From contig JAYGDB010000008.1 of the NCBI GenBank assembly GCA_046583095.1, positions 62,001-126,000 of the forward strand: a stretch of DNA of 64,000 nucleotides, given 5' to 3'. The position numbers and the translations under genes are program-made. The notes under the pieces were generated by a model that searched no databases, was not told where the DNA came from, and was given only the letters and a program-made list of their open reading frames with translations. Shown here piece by piece: positions 33,868 to 42,707 of this stretch; the first letter of the stretch is position 1; every line of letters begins with the position of its first letter. This DNA comes from JAJDAN01 sp046583095. Its GTDB lineage: Bacteria > Myxococcota_A > UBA9160 > UBA4427.

Positions 33868-35832
33868 ATGCCCGCGGCGCGATCGCTCCCGCCCCTCCTC
33901 CCGGCCCCCCGCAGCGTCCGGCGCCGGGCCGGTTCGTTCGTGATGCGGGACGGCACGCCGATCGTTCTGGCTCCCGACGCGGACTTCGTAGACTTCGAGA
34001 CGGCCCGGGCGCTTTCAGACGAGGCCCGGAGAACGGCAGACGTCGCGCTCCCGATCGAGAGCCATCGCGCCGGCGAGGCGCCAGGGCCCCACGTGGTCCT
34101 GCGACGGACCGACACGCTGCGGACCCCGGGCGAGGAGGCCTACCGCCTCTCCGTAACTCCGCACCGAATCGAGATACTCGCCAGATCGTCCGCGGGCCTG
34201 CGCTGGGGTGTGGAGACGCTACGTCAGCTCGTCGATGTCCGGGGACGCGTTCCCGCCTGTACGGTCGATGACGCGCCGTCCCTATCTCTTCGCGGCATCA
34301 TGCTCGACGTCTCGCGGGGCAAGGTGCCGCGACCGGACACCCTGCGCGAGATCATCGATCTGTGTGCACGCACCAAGTTGAACGTGCTGATGTTGTATAC
34401 GGAACACACCTTCCGCTTCCGGCGACACCCGAAGATCGGTGCCCAGGATTCGCCCCTCGACGCCGAGACGATGCGTGAACTCGACGCCTACGCGGCCGCT
34501 CGGTGCGTCGATCTGATTCCGTGCCTGCAATCCCTCGGACACATGTCTCACGTTCTCGAGCATGACGAGTACAAGCATCTCGACGAGACGGACGAGGGCT
34601 GGACCCTGTCTCCCGCGGAACCCGGCACCTACGAGCTGCTTCGAGACCTGTACGACGAATACCTGCCGAACTTCCGTTCGAGCTGGCTGAACGCAAACTG
34701 TGACGAGCCCTGGGATCTGTGCCGCGGGAAGTCGAAGGCCCGCGAGGAACAACTCGGTCCCGGCGGCGTCTATCTCGAGCACGTCGGCCGCCTACAGGAG
34801 CTGGCCGCTGCGAACGGCAAGCGCACCATGATCTGGGGCGACGTCGTACACGCGCACCCGGAGCGGATTCCGCAGATCGATCGGGATCTCGTCCTGCTGG
34901 ACTGGTGGTACGAGGCCGAGTTCGACTTCGATCGGGTGAAGGTCTTTCTCGAGAACGACATCGAGTTCCTGGTCTGCCCGGGCACGTCCAGCTGGAACTG
35001 CCTGTTCCCTCGCGTCGAGACGAGCAACCTCAACATCGAACGCTGGGCAGCCGCTGCACGCCGCCATGGAGCGAAGGGCCTGATCAACACCGACTGGGGG
35101 GATTACGGACACTACAACCTCCAGGGCAACTCCTGGTTCGCGTACGCCTACGGGGCAGAGCAGGCGTGGTCGGGCCGCGCGAACGACAAGGACTTCGATC
35201 GGGCGTTCTCGCGTCTGGTCTTCGGCGATGCCAGCGGCGAAGTCGCAATGCTCTACCGCACGCTCGGCGGGGTTCACGACGCGGGCTTCCAGCTCTTCAA
35301 CGCCTCGCCGATCCAGTGCCTCTTCTTCGACGAGGTCGAGGAGGCCACCTTCGTCGCTGCGTCGAAGCGCGGTGCACTCACGAAGAGCGAGCGTGCCCTG
35401 ACGAAGATCCGCGAACGGCTCTTGCAAGCGAAGCCGAAATTCGGCGAGCATCAAGTCACCTACCTCGAGCTTCTCTACGCAGCGGACGCGTCGCTTCACG
35501 CGGTCCGCAAGGGTCTCACCGGGCTCGACTACCTCGATTGGCGGCGACAGCCCGACCGCCTCGGCGCACGCGAGCGTAAGCGTCTTGCGCAGACCCTCGC
35601 GAAGCTCGCCGATGAGCAAGCGCTGCTGGGGCGCACCCTGCGCCGGCTGTGGCTGGCCCGGAGCGCCATCTCGAACCTCGACCGCAACGAGCGACGACTC
35701 AGGAAGTCCGTCAGGAGCCTGCGCAGGGCCGCCCGTGCGCTGGAGCAGAACCGCCCGAGCGCGCCCCCGGAGCCCCGGCATCTATCGGTAATGGACGCCC
35801 TCCAGGCGATCCGCGCCTCCTACGAGAGCTAG
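33868..35832 (+). CDS. GH20 family beta-N-acetylhexosaminidase, cytoplasmic form
   Basis: 654 residues. N-terminal GH20b-like domain (to about 130), then the barrel with LRGIMLDVSRGKVPRP, LNVLMLYTEHTFR, and the catalytic Asp-Glu pair in NCDEPWD near residues 278-279; IPCLQSLGHMSHVL and WWYEAEFDFD line the site. Removes terminal GlcNAc or GalNAc. No signal peptide, and the last ~170 residues are a basic, helical extension (many Arg/Lys, GARERKRLAQTLAKLADEQA) not part of the usual fold. Preceded by the sigma-54 promoter and hairpin, which may control it. With murQ and glmS it would fit intracellular amino-sugar turnover (inference). Confidence 0.85.
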   Translation: MPAARSLPPLLPAPRSVRRRAGSFVMRDGTPIVLAPDADFVDFETARALSDEARRTADVALPIESHRAGEAPGPHVVLRRTDTLRTPGEEAYRLSVTPHRIEILARSSAGLRWGVETLRQLVDVRGRVPACTVDDAPSLSLRGIMLDVSRGKVPRPDTLREIIDLCARTKLNVLMLYTEHTFRFRRHPKIGAQDSPLDAETMRELDAYAAARCVDLIPCLQSLGHMSHVLEHDEYKHLDETDEGWTLSPAEPGTYELLRDLYDEYLPNFRSSWLNANCDEPWDLCRGKSKAREEQLGPGGVYLEHVGRLQELAAANGKRTMIWGDVVHAHPERIPQIDRDLVLLDWWYEAEFDFDRVKVFLENDIEFLVCPGTSSWNCLFPRVETSNLNIERWAAAARRHGAKGLINTDWGDYGHYNLQGNSWFAYAYGAEQAWSGRANDKDFDRAFSRLVFGDASGEVAMLYRTLGGVHDAGFQLFNASPIQCLFFDEVEEATFVAASKRGALTKSERALTKIRERLLQAKPKFGEHQVTYLELLYAADASLHAVRKGLTGLDYLDWRRQPDRLGARERKRLAQTLAKLADEQALLGRTLRRLWLARSAISNLDRNERRLRKSVRSLRRAARALEQNRPSAPPEPRHLSVMDALQAIRASYES

Positions 35833-35919
35833 CGGCGGCCCGAACGGACCCGCATGTCACTTCGCGCCTCGGGCTCTCCGAAGCGTCGATCGCAAGCCTG
35901 CCCGCGGCGACGACTCGCC

Positions 35920-37245
35920 TCAGTCGATCTTCGAATCGACCCGTCGGCCGTTGCGATGCCGGGGCTCTTCGACGTAGAAGACCACCAGCAGGACGGCGGC
36001 TACCTGGAACGCGATCGCGGTCCAGAACAGCGCCTCGTGGCTGAAAGCCAGCAGGATTGCCGCACCGAGAAGCGGACCGATGGAGCCGACGAGCTCGGAC
36101 GACGAGTTCGCGACGGCGATGCGCAGCGGAAGGTCCTCCCGGCCGCCGAACTCGAGCACCATGTTCTGCGCCGACATCATGAATCCGCCCAGCCCCGCCC
36201 CAATCCCGACGAAGGAGATTGCGAAGCCCAGCAACGTGCTGCTCGACATCAGCACCACGACCGAGCCGATCCACAACGAGATCGATGCCAGGAAGACCAG
36301 GCGGAAGCCGCTCCGGTCCGCCAGCTGGCCCCAGGGCAGATTCGCGGTGCTGTTGGCGAGGAGAAAACACGGGGTGAGGATGGCGAGGCTCTCGCCGGTG
36401 ATGCCGACCTCTCGTCCCGCATATACGAAATAGAACGGCACGGCCATGCGCCCCATCGTCGCCAGCGATCGGGCAATGAAGTAGAGCGTGAAGCCCCTGT
36501 CCGACCGAAGCAGAGCCGGTAGCTCGCGCAAGCGATCGGTGACGCGCGAGGGTTCCCGCATCTGCGGCGGCTCGGGTTCGCGAATGCCCAGCAGCATCAT
36601 CAGCCCGAACGACGTGAGCACGAAGGCCAGAAGGAAGGTCGTCGCGAAGCCGTTTCCGAAGACGTCCGGCGCAACCAAGTACTTGCCTCCGAGGTAAGCG
36701 ACGCCGGAAGCCATCAAGCCGCCCAGTGCATTGCGAATCCCCAGCAGGGAGCCCCTGCGCTCGACAGGGATCACCTTCGACATCAGGTAGGAGAAGATCA
36801 CCCCCTGCATTCCCATGAAGAAGCCGAAACAGACCAGCAGCACACAGATCGCCCGCACCGCCCACTCGTCCGACAAGAAGAAACCCGCAAGAGCGATGCC
36901 GAGCACCATCAGGCGCATGCTTGCGCCGACCAGGAAGCCGAGAGGCAGGACGCGTTTCCGGTGCTCGATGGCCGTCGCCCCGAGGATCGGCGACAGGAAC
37001 ATCCCGAACGACTGAGCGGAACGCGCGATGCCGATCACCAACTCGCCGCCGGTCAACAAGAAGAGATATGCGGGAAGGAAGGTCGGGGCGTTCAGGAGAC
37101 GGAAGCCCGTCTGCCCGAACAGCCCATGAAAGAGGTGGGCGGTGAAGTTGCGCGGCAGGTCGCGGCGCACCTGCTCCCGGTAGTCGGCCTCGGCCGCGCG
37201 AAGGACATCGGACTCGGCGACACCGCTGGAGGACCCTCCACTCAC
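35920..37245 (-). CDS. MFS transporter
   Basis: 441 residues from GTG 37245, which overlaps the folC stop as GTGA, so the two are translationally coupled; a longer upstream frame lies inside folC and is rejected. About twelve helices. Family-typical loops: GAIAIEH-like RKR between helices 2 and 3 (here TAIEHRKRVLPLG), YLMSKVIPVERRGSLLGIRNALGG, and WGQLADRSGFR in the second half. Substrate unknown. Its position behind folC gives no clear clue; folate or antimicrobial export are untested options. Confidence 0.88.
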   Translation of the reverse strand: MSGGSSSGVAESDVLRAAEADYREQVRRDLPRNFTAHLFHGLFGQTGFRLLNAPTFLPAYLFLLTGGELVIGIARSAQSFGMFLSPILGATAIEHRKRVLPLGFLVGASMRLMVLGIALAGFFLSDEWAVRAICVLLVCFGFFMGMQGVIFSYLMSKVIPVERRGSLLGIRNALGGLMASGVAYLGGKYLVAPDVFGNGFATTFLLAFVLTSFGLMMLLGIREPEPPQMREPSRVTDRLRELPALLRSDRGFTLYFIARSLATMGRMAVPFYFVYAGREVGITGESLAILTPCFLLANSTANLPWGQLADRSGFRLVFLASISLWIGSVVVLMSSSTLLGFAISFVGIGAGLGGFMMSAQNMVLEFGGREDLPLRIAVANSSSELVGSIGPLLGAAILLAFSHEALFWTAIAFQVAAVLLVVFYVEEPRHRNGRRVDSKID

Positions 37246-38534
37246 GGTGCGACGAGCTCTCGGCGTGCAATGCCTGCGAGATAGACCGACCCGACGACGC
37301 AGAGAAGTGCGTCGGGCGCCAGGGACGCCCGGGCCTCGCGGATGGCCTGTCCGGGATCGTCGGCGAGGTGGACCTCGATCTCCGCAGCCCGCGACCCGAT
37401 CCGCCGGGCGATCTCGGCGGGCGCGAGGCCCCGGATCGGATCGGCGCACGTGAGGGTGAGTTCACCGGCCAGGGGCAGCAGCAGCTCGAGCATCGGCTCG
37501 AGTGCCTTGTCGATCGAGACCGACAGAACGAAGTGACGCGCGCGGGTCTCGACGCCCGCCACGAAGGTCGCGAGGGCGCGAACCGACTCGCGGGTGTGGG
37601 CGGCGTCGATGATCACCCAGGGATCGCGACTGACAACCTCGAGCCGGCCCGGAAGCGACACCTTCGCGAAGGCGTCGCGTGCCGCATCGGCAATCCGGTC
37701 ATCGTCGTACGCACCGAGCGCCCGAACCGCAGCGACCGCAACGGCAGCGTTTCCCCGCTGGTGCTCTCCGGACACCGCCAGCGGCGCGTCGAAGCAGAAG
37801 CCGTCGGCAAAGTGAAAACGGTCGGCCTCCGCCGTGGTCTCGCGCGAGAGCCGCTCGAGCCGAACATCCAGGCTCGCCGCCCGCTCCTCCACCACCTTCG
37901 CGGCTTCCTCCGGCAGACGACCGATCACGCAGGGCACGCCCCGCTTCAAGATGCCCGCCTTCTCCCCGGCGATCTCGGCGAGGCTGTTGCCGAGCTTGTC
38001 GGTGTGCTCGTACTCGATGCTCGTCACGCACGTGACGGCCGGGGTTACGGTGTTCGTCGAGTCGAGACGACCTCCGAGGCCAACCTCGAGCATCACGCGA
38101 TCGACCCTCGCCCGGGCGAAGAGCGCAAAGGCGGCAGCGGTGGTGGCATCGAAGAACGAGGGCCACAGCGTCGAGTCCTCCCCGCGCATGGAGTCCACGT
38201 GGGGACGGATCTCCTCGACGACGCTCGCCAGCACGTCTCCGGCCACCTCACGCCCGTCGATCCGAAAGCGCTCGGTCCAACGCTCCAGGTGCGGTGACGT
38301 GAAGGTGCCGACGGATTCGCCCAGCTCGAGGAGCAAGGCCTCGCCGAGAAGCGCTGTCGATCCCTTGCCCTTCGACCCGGCGATGTGCACCACCGAGAGC
38401 TTGCGCTCGGGATTCCCGATCCGGGCCAGGAGTGTCTCGATCGCCTCGAGACCGAAGCGCGAGTAGGCGACGCGAGGCTGCCGCTCGCGGTTGATGAGCC
38501 CGTCGAGCCATCGCTCGGCCTCGGCAAGCCTCAC
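37242..38534 (-). CDS. folC: Bifunctional folylpolyglutamate synthase / dihydrofolate synthase
   Basis: 430 residues. VVHIAGSKGKGSTALLGEALL is the Mur-ligase ATP-binding loop; GLGGRLDSTNTV, SIEYEHTDKLGNSLAEIAGEKAGI and IIDAAHTRES are the conserved folate-binding and central domain motifs. Adds glutamate to dihydropteroate and to tetrahydrofolates. The C-terminal domain has the normal length. Ends in GTGA with the MFS start. A hairpin separates it from the small gene upstream on the same strand. Confidence 0.95.
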   Translation of the reverse strand: MRLAEAERWLDGLINRERQPRVAYSRFGLEAIETLLARIGNPERKLSVVHIAGSKGKGSTALLGEALLLELGESVGTFTSPHLERWTERFRIDGREVAGDVLASVVEEIRPHVDSMRGEDSTLWPSFFDATTAAAFALFARARVDRVMLEVGLGGRLDSTNTVTPAVTCVTSIEYEHTDKLGNSLAEIAGEKAGILKRGVPCVIGRLPEEAAKVVEERAASLDVRLERLSRETTAEADRFHFADGFCFDAPLAVSGEHQRGNAAVAVAAVRALGAYDDDRIADAARDAFAKVSLPGRLEVVSRDPWVIIDAAHTRESVRALATFVAGVETRARHFVLSVSIDKALEPMLELLLPLAGELTLTCADPIRGLAPAEIARRIGSRAAEIEVHLADDPGQAIREARASLAPDALLCVVGSVYLAGIARRELVAP

Positions 38535-38590
38535 TTCCCCTCCCGAAATCCGCCGACGGCCCGGTGGAGTCTACGCGGCGGCACAGGCGA

Positions 38591-38619
38591 GAGAGGCGAT
38601 CCCAGTTGGACCGCCTCTC
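38591..38619. terminator. Hairpin between a small gene and folC
   Basis: GAGAGGCG (38591-38598) pairs with CGCCTCTC (38612-38619); inside, TCC can pair with GGA across CAGTT after one mismatch. Lies between the stop of the Cys-rich small gene (38647) and the folC start (38534). No good U-run on the minus strand, so terminator or RNA processing site is uncertain. Confidence 0.35.
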
Positions 38620-38646
38620 GGTTTCGTCGGATTCAGCGCTTCGCGC

Positions 38647-38973
38647 CTACTGAACCAGGTACGTCTGCCTCGAGCGGTATTGCTTGACCGCGGCGCTCGT
38701 CGAGTCGATCGCCGGGAAGAAGTACTTCACGGCGTGGCCGCACTCCTCGCAGATCTTGTAACAGAACTTGAAGCCCTCGACCTCGCGGACGCTGCCCACG
38801 CTGATCCGATTGGCATCGGTACAGCATGACAGGGGCCGCGGCGGCGACACGATCCTGGTCGGGTAGTCGTTCTTCGGAGCCTCGCTATCGGAATACACGA
38901 TGATGTTCTTCGTAAGCCGATGCGAGCGCTCTTCCGAGTGCTTCTTCCGGATGTTGCTTCCAATTCTCCTCAA
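38647..38973 (-). CDS. Small Cys-rich (zinc-ribbon-like) hypothetical protein
   Basis: 108 residues from TTG 38973 with GAGGAG seven bases before it; the TTG overlaps the stop of the upstream NRDE gene as TTGA, so the two are coupled. Cysteines at 50, 51, 71, 75 and 78; the C-x3-C-x2-C cluster (CYKICEEC followed by GHAVKYFFP) is knuckle-like and probably binds zinc or another metal. A basic N-terminus (RRIGSNIRKKHSEERSHR) could bind nucleic acid. No family recognised. The composition is a little lower in GC than its neighbours. Alternative: a spurious frame; the SD and overlap argue against it. Confidence 0.55.
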   Translation of the reverse strand: MRRIGSNIRKKHSEERSHRLTKNIIVYSDSEAPKNDYPTRIVSPPRPLSCCTDANRISVGSVREVEGFKFCYKICEECGHAVKYFFPAIDSTSAAVKQYRSRQTYLVQ

Positions 38974-39758
38974 CTGCCGCTCCTCGTCACTGTCGCTCCC
39001 GAGTCGTAGCTTGCCGTTCGGCTCAGCTCCTCCAGGAGTGTTGAATGGTCCTCGTACTCGTTCTCACAGGGCGGGCCATCGCTGAAAGCCAGACGGCTCC
39101 CCGTTCCTTCGTCGGTGATCATCAACAGGGCGGAACTCCGCGTCCCGTACGCTCCCAAATGAACGCAGATATCTCCCAGATCCCCCGTATCGTGTTGGCG
39201 GCAGACCCCCGCCAGATCTTCCCACACCTGCTCCCGGGACAGCCCGACAGAACCCTCTACCTGCTCCCGGATCCGGTCGGCCTTCGGTGCCGGTTCCTCG
39301 TTCGCGTCCACGTTTCCAATCACATGCACCCCGGGCTCGAGTTCCCGCTGCCGTGGCGCGTTGCGATAAACGGTGTGAAAGGCACGATCCCGGTCCGCGA
39401 CGAAGCAATGGAAGGGGTTGTACTCCCCCTCGGAGAGCGTTTTCAGCCAGTCCGCCGCACGAGCCGCCGTCGGCTCCAGCAGTGAGTCCATCACTAGCAG
39501 ACCCCGCGAACGCCGATGGGGATCCGGATTCGGCTCGCGCAAGTTGGTCACAGCTGCAAACACACCCTCCGCGTTCATCCCCAGCCAGGTCCCTCCTGCC
39601 CGCAAGTCGCGTGGTGCCAAGATCCGCTGGCCCGGCGCTCCGTGGACGTCACGGACTCGCGGCCCTTCCGCGGGCCGGTCGAAATATTCGTCTCGGTTCG
39701 CTGCGACGATCAGGGGGGCCCCCTGGACGCGGCGGTGGATGGCAATCAGGGTGCACAC
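38970..39758 (-). CDS. NRDE (TANGO2-like) family protein
   Basis: 262 residues from GTG 39758. Starts MCTLIAIHRRV with Cys2 as the potential N-terminal nucleophile, then LIVAANRDEYFDRPAEGP (the NRDE signature) and ILAPRDLRAGGTWLGMNAEGVFAAVTNLR. These proteins have an Ntn-hydrolase-like fold; TANGO2 homologues are linked to haem or lipid handling, but the bacterial role is unproven. Coupled to the small Cys-rich gene by a TTGA overlap. The promoter side (39759-39966) has an AT-rich patch around 39842-39880. Confidence 0.88.
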   Translation of the reverse strand: MCTLIAIHRRVQGAPLIVAANRDEYFDRPAEGPRVRDVHGAPGQRILAPRDLRAGGTWLGMNAEGVFAAVTNLREPNPDPHRRSRGLLVMDSLLEPTAARAADWLKTLSEGEYNPFHCFVADRDRAFHTVYRNAPRQRELEPGVHVIGNVDANEEPAPKADRIREQVEGSVGLSREQVWEDLAGVCRQHDTGDLGDICVHLGAYGTRSSALLMITDEGTGSRLAFSDGPPCENEYEDHSTLLEELSRTASYDSGATVTRSGS

Positions 39759-39966
39759 CAGGCTACGTCGAATCCCCGATAGCAGTGCCTCTACGGGGCA
39801 TCAGAGAAGACCGAAGAGAGTAGCGCATCGGCCTCGGTCGCGCAACTGAAAGCTGAAATAATGCAAGTACTTACCGCAACTCCCGTCCGCCTCGTGTAGA
39901 CCCGAACCTCGTCACCCCCGGCTCACTGGCACCGGATGCCCAGCGCGAGCCCCCGTGAGCAAGCCT

Positions 39967-41310
39967 CTAGGTCTCGACGACCCGCAGCGAGGGCCGCTGG
40001 CCGGAGTCGAGGTCGCGCGCCCAGCCCCGTTCCTCGTGCGCCTGCTCGGCCTTGACCTGGGCGGCCTCCCGGCTCATCTCGATCCCGTAGTGGGCGAACA
40101 CGTCCCGGAGCTCGGTGAAGTTCTGCTCGATGGTCTGGCGTACGGACGTGAACCCGTGCTCCACGGCATCGGCACGCTTCCAGAAGGCGAGCGGGTTGAG
40201 GGCGAAAAATTCGGCCTCCTGCTCCCGAGGCTCCAGCAGCACGATGTCGCCCTGGAAGCGGTCGTCCGCCTGGTAGCGCTGCATCGCGAGCTTGAGCCGG
40301 GAGTGCAGGAGTGTCCGCATGACCTGGTTGAGCACCACTTTCAGGCCACGGTCCGAGAGGTAGCGGTCATCCGCGAAGTAGGGCGAGCCATTCTCGTGCC
40401 CCGCGTCCGTGTCATTGAAGAAGGGCCGGAACGGGTTGTAACAGACGATCAGGTCCGCGCCCTTCTCGATGGCGACGTCGATGTTCGCGGTGTTCCGAAT
40501 GCCGCCGTCCACGTAGTCGACGCCGTTGATCCGTGCCGGACGGAAGAAGCCCGGCAATGCCGTCGAAGCCTGCATCGCCTCAGAGATCGTCACGTCCGCG
40601 TTCTCGTCCTCACCGAAGATCACACGCTCCGCCGTGTCGAGGTTGCAAGCACTGAGAAACAGCTTGTGCTTCCGACGTCGGTTGAAGGCCCGAAAGTCGT
40701 TCGGCATGTCGATCTTCTCGAGCCCGCGGCGCATCCAGCGTTCGAGCGGCTTGTTGTCGAAGATCCCGGACGGAATCTGATTCGTGATCGCGGGGAGGCT
40801 GCGCGTCGGAGCCGTGTGATCGATCACGCGCATGACGAGAGTTTCGAAGTTCCTGTACGTCGGCTGCTTGGCAAAGCGCTGGGCCTCGTCGCCCAGGGAC
40901 TCGGGCAAGGTGGGCAGGCCGCGCAGGAAGTCGTACGTCAGCCCCGGCAGGTAGCTCGCCAGGTCGTAGACGAATCTTGCGGGGCGTCCGACGAATTCCG
41001 CTAGGTTCGGGTAGTAGAAGTCGATCGGGCGAAGCTGGTCGAAGCGCTCGCTGCTTCCTTCGAGCACCCGAACCATCTCGTCGGGTTCGACCCCGGCAGC
41101 CAGGGGCACCGCCAGCACGGCCCCCGCAGACAGACCGACGTAGATGTCGAAGTCATCGACCCCGCGGCCGACGAAGAAGTCATTCAGCGCCTTGAGGCCG
41201 CCGACTTTGAAGGCCCCGCCGGAGACGGCGCCACCCGCCAGGACCAGGGCGAGCCGGGGGTTCCGCTTCGGCGGCCGGCCCTTGCTGTTTCGGATCAGGG
41301 TGAGGCCCAC
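39967..41310 (-). CDS. Patatin-like phospholipase
   Basis: 447 residues. Oxyanion loop LVLAGGAVSGGAFKVGGL at about residues 22-39, nucleophile Ser in GLSAGAV near residue 61, and the dyad Asp in YVDGGIRN near residue 269. This is the Ser-Asp catalytic dyad of patatins. Hydrolyses acyl esters of lipids. Arg/Lys-rich N-terminus but no signal peptide, so likely cytoplasmic or injected; PlpD or ExoU-like secretion features are not evident. Tail-ends near NRDE; no lipase chaperone nearby. Confidence 0.88.
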   Translation of the reverse strand: MGLTLIRNSKGRPPKRNPRLALVLAGGAVSGGAFKVGGLKALNDFFVGRGVDDFDIYVGLSAGAVLAVPLAAGVEPDEMVRVLEGSSERFDQLRPIDFYYPNLAEFVGRPARFVYDLASYLPGLTYDFLRGLPTLPESLGDEAQRFAKQPTYRNFETLVMRVIDHTAPTRSLPAITNQIPSGIFDNKPLERWMRRGLEKIDMPNDFRAFNRRRKHKLFLSACNLDTAERVIFGEDENADVTISEAMQASTALPGFFRPARINGVDYVDGGIRNTANIDVAIEKGADLIVCYNPFRPFFNDTDAGHENGSPYFADDRYLSDRGLKVVLNQVMRTLLHSRLKLAMQRYQADDRFQGDIVLLEPREQEAEFFALNPLAFWKRADAVEHGFTSVRQTIEQNFTELRDVFAHYGIEMSREAAQVKAEQAHEERGWARDLDSGQRPSLRVVET

Positions 41311-41599
41311 GCTGCCTCCTTCTTCGATTCGGAGGACCCCGGCGCCGCGCAGCCGAGGCAGATTCTGGTGTTATGGGGGGGGATCGAGGCTCGATTTCGA
41401 TTTCACCCCGCTGCAGGGGTGCGCTGGATCTAGGCAACCAGTCTAGCGCGAACTCGAGCACGCGAGTTGCCTCTCGGCTACCCGGATTACGACTCGAGGT
41501 CATTCGCACCAGATCGACGCTCGGGGCCGAACACGGCGGAATGCGTTGCTCAGACGAGCCGCCTAGAATCCGCTGCTTGCGCGCCGCGGAGTTCCTGAA
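41311..41599. other. Intergenic region, patatin to repeat protein
   Basis: 289 bp between divergent genes. Contains runs such as GGGGGGG near 41375 and a TAGAAT at about 41564, but no clear -35 partner. GGAG precedes the downstream ATG by eight bases. I see no convincing gene here. Confidence 0.5.
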
Positions 41600-42685
41600 A
41601 TGTCCCTCGCCTGCAGAACGATCCTGCTCCTGACAACTCTTGGGGTCGCCCTCCCTGCGATGGGCCAAGACGATCGCTCTCTCGTCGACCTGCAAGGGCT
41701 CGACGCGCTGCGGGCCGCCGAAGAGGATGCGGCCGAGCCGCCTCGGCCTGGCCACGCGGAACTCGAGGCCGCCTACGAGATGGACCAGGAGGCCGAGCAA
41801 GAGCGCCGCAGAGCAGAGAGCCGGATCAAGTCGCTGATCGGCGAGCAGCTCAGCTTCCAGTCGGAACTGATGGACAAGTCACGCATCAAGCCAGGTGCCG
41901 CCGCGGTGCTGGTCGATGCCAACCCGCGAGTCGCTCCGGGTCCGCCGTCCGAGCGCAAGCTTCCGCTTGCAATCTTCGACAGCGAGAATGTCACGATCCC
42001 TCCCGGCACCTGGGGCAACGGCAGCCGGCTGCAGCTCATCCGCCTCAGCCTCGACGCAGACGGGAATGGCAAGCCCGAGCTCGAGCGCTGGATCGACCGG
42101 GAGTCGAAGCTGCAGATTCGCCGCGAGGAGGACCGCGACTACGACGGCGTCACCGATGCCTGGAGCGAGTACGAGTGGGGAGAAATCGTCTCGCGAGTGC
42201 TCGACAGCAACGGCGACGGCAACCCGGACGTCTGGGAACGGTACGAGAAGGCCCGGATGGCTTCACGCGAGGTCGACCGCGATGACGACGGCGTACGCGA
42301 CGCCTTCTACACCTACGAGAGCGGCTCGCTCGTCGAAGAGCGCCACGATTCGAACAACGACGGCCAGCTCGACCGGGTCATCCGCTACCAAGATCGGCTG
42401 CGGATGAACAGTGAGGAAGACCTGGACACCGACGGACGAATGGACACCTGGACGACCTACGGGAACGCCGGCGGCAGAGAAGTGGTGGCCCGGATCGAGC
42501 ACGACAAGCGCGGCGACGGGGCCGTCACGATGGTAGAGACATTCGACACTGCGACCGGCCAGGCCGTCCTCTCGCGCAGGGACGAGGACGTGAATGGCGA
42601 CGGGGAGGTGGACGTCGTTTCCATCTACGAAGAGGGGAAGCTGGTCCGCAGGGAGATCTCGGATCCCGCCCTCGTCGAACTCTAG
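41600..42685 (+). CDS. Secreted protein with EF-hand/TSP3-like calcium-loop repeats
   Basis: 361 residues. Signal peptide (RTILLLTTLGVALPAMGQ, cleavage near residue 22). After an acidic coiled segment, at least six loops of the DxDxDG type recur from about residue 150: LDADGNGKPE, DRDYDGVTDA, DSNGDGNPDV, DRDDDGVRDA, DSNNDGQLDR, DLDTDGRMDT, then DVNGDGEVDV, spaced about 25-30 residues with aromatic W/Y residues between. Such repeats bind calcium and are common in secreted or surface proteins (thrombospondin type 3, dockerin-like loops). Convergent with a VWA protein gene 22 bp away; a structural or adhesive role is inferred. Confidence 0.85.
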   Translation: MSLACRTILLLTTLGVALPAMGQDDRSLVDLQGLDALRAAEEDAAEPPRPGHAELEAAYEMDQEAEQERRRAESRIKSLIGEQLSFQSELMDKSRIKPGAAAVLVDANPRVAPGPPSERKLPLAIFDSENVTIPPGTWGNGSRLQLIRLSLDADGNGKPELERWIDRESKLQIRREEDRDYDGVTDAWSEYEWGEIVSRVLDSNGDGNPDVWERYEKARMASREVDRDDDGVRDAFYTYESGSLVEERHDSNNDGQLDRVIRYQDRLRMNSEEDLDTDGRMDTWTTYGNAGGREVVARIEHDKRGDGAVTMVETFDTATGQAVLSRRDEDVNGDGEVDVVSIYEEGKLVRREISDPALVEL

Positions 42686-42707
42686 GAGCCCGGCCCGTCA
42701 GCCGTGG

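Noticed and set aside
39842..39880. AT-rich patch upstream of the NRDE gene as a promoter
   Set aside because: No acceptable -35/-10 pair on the minus strand.
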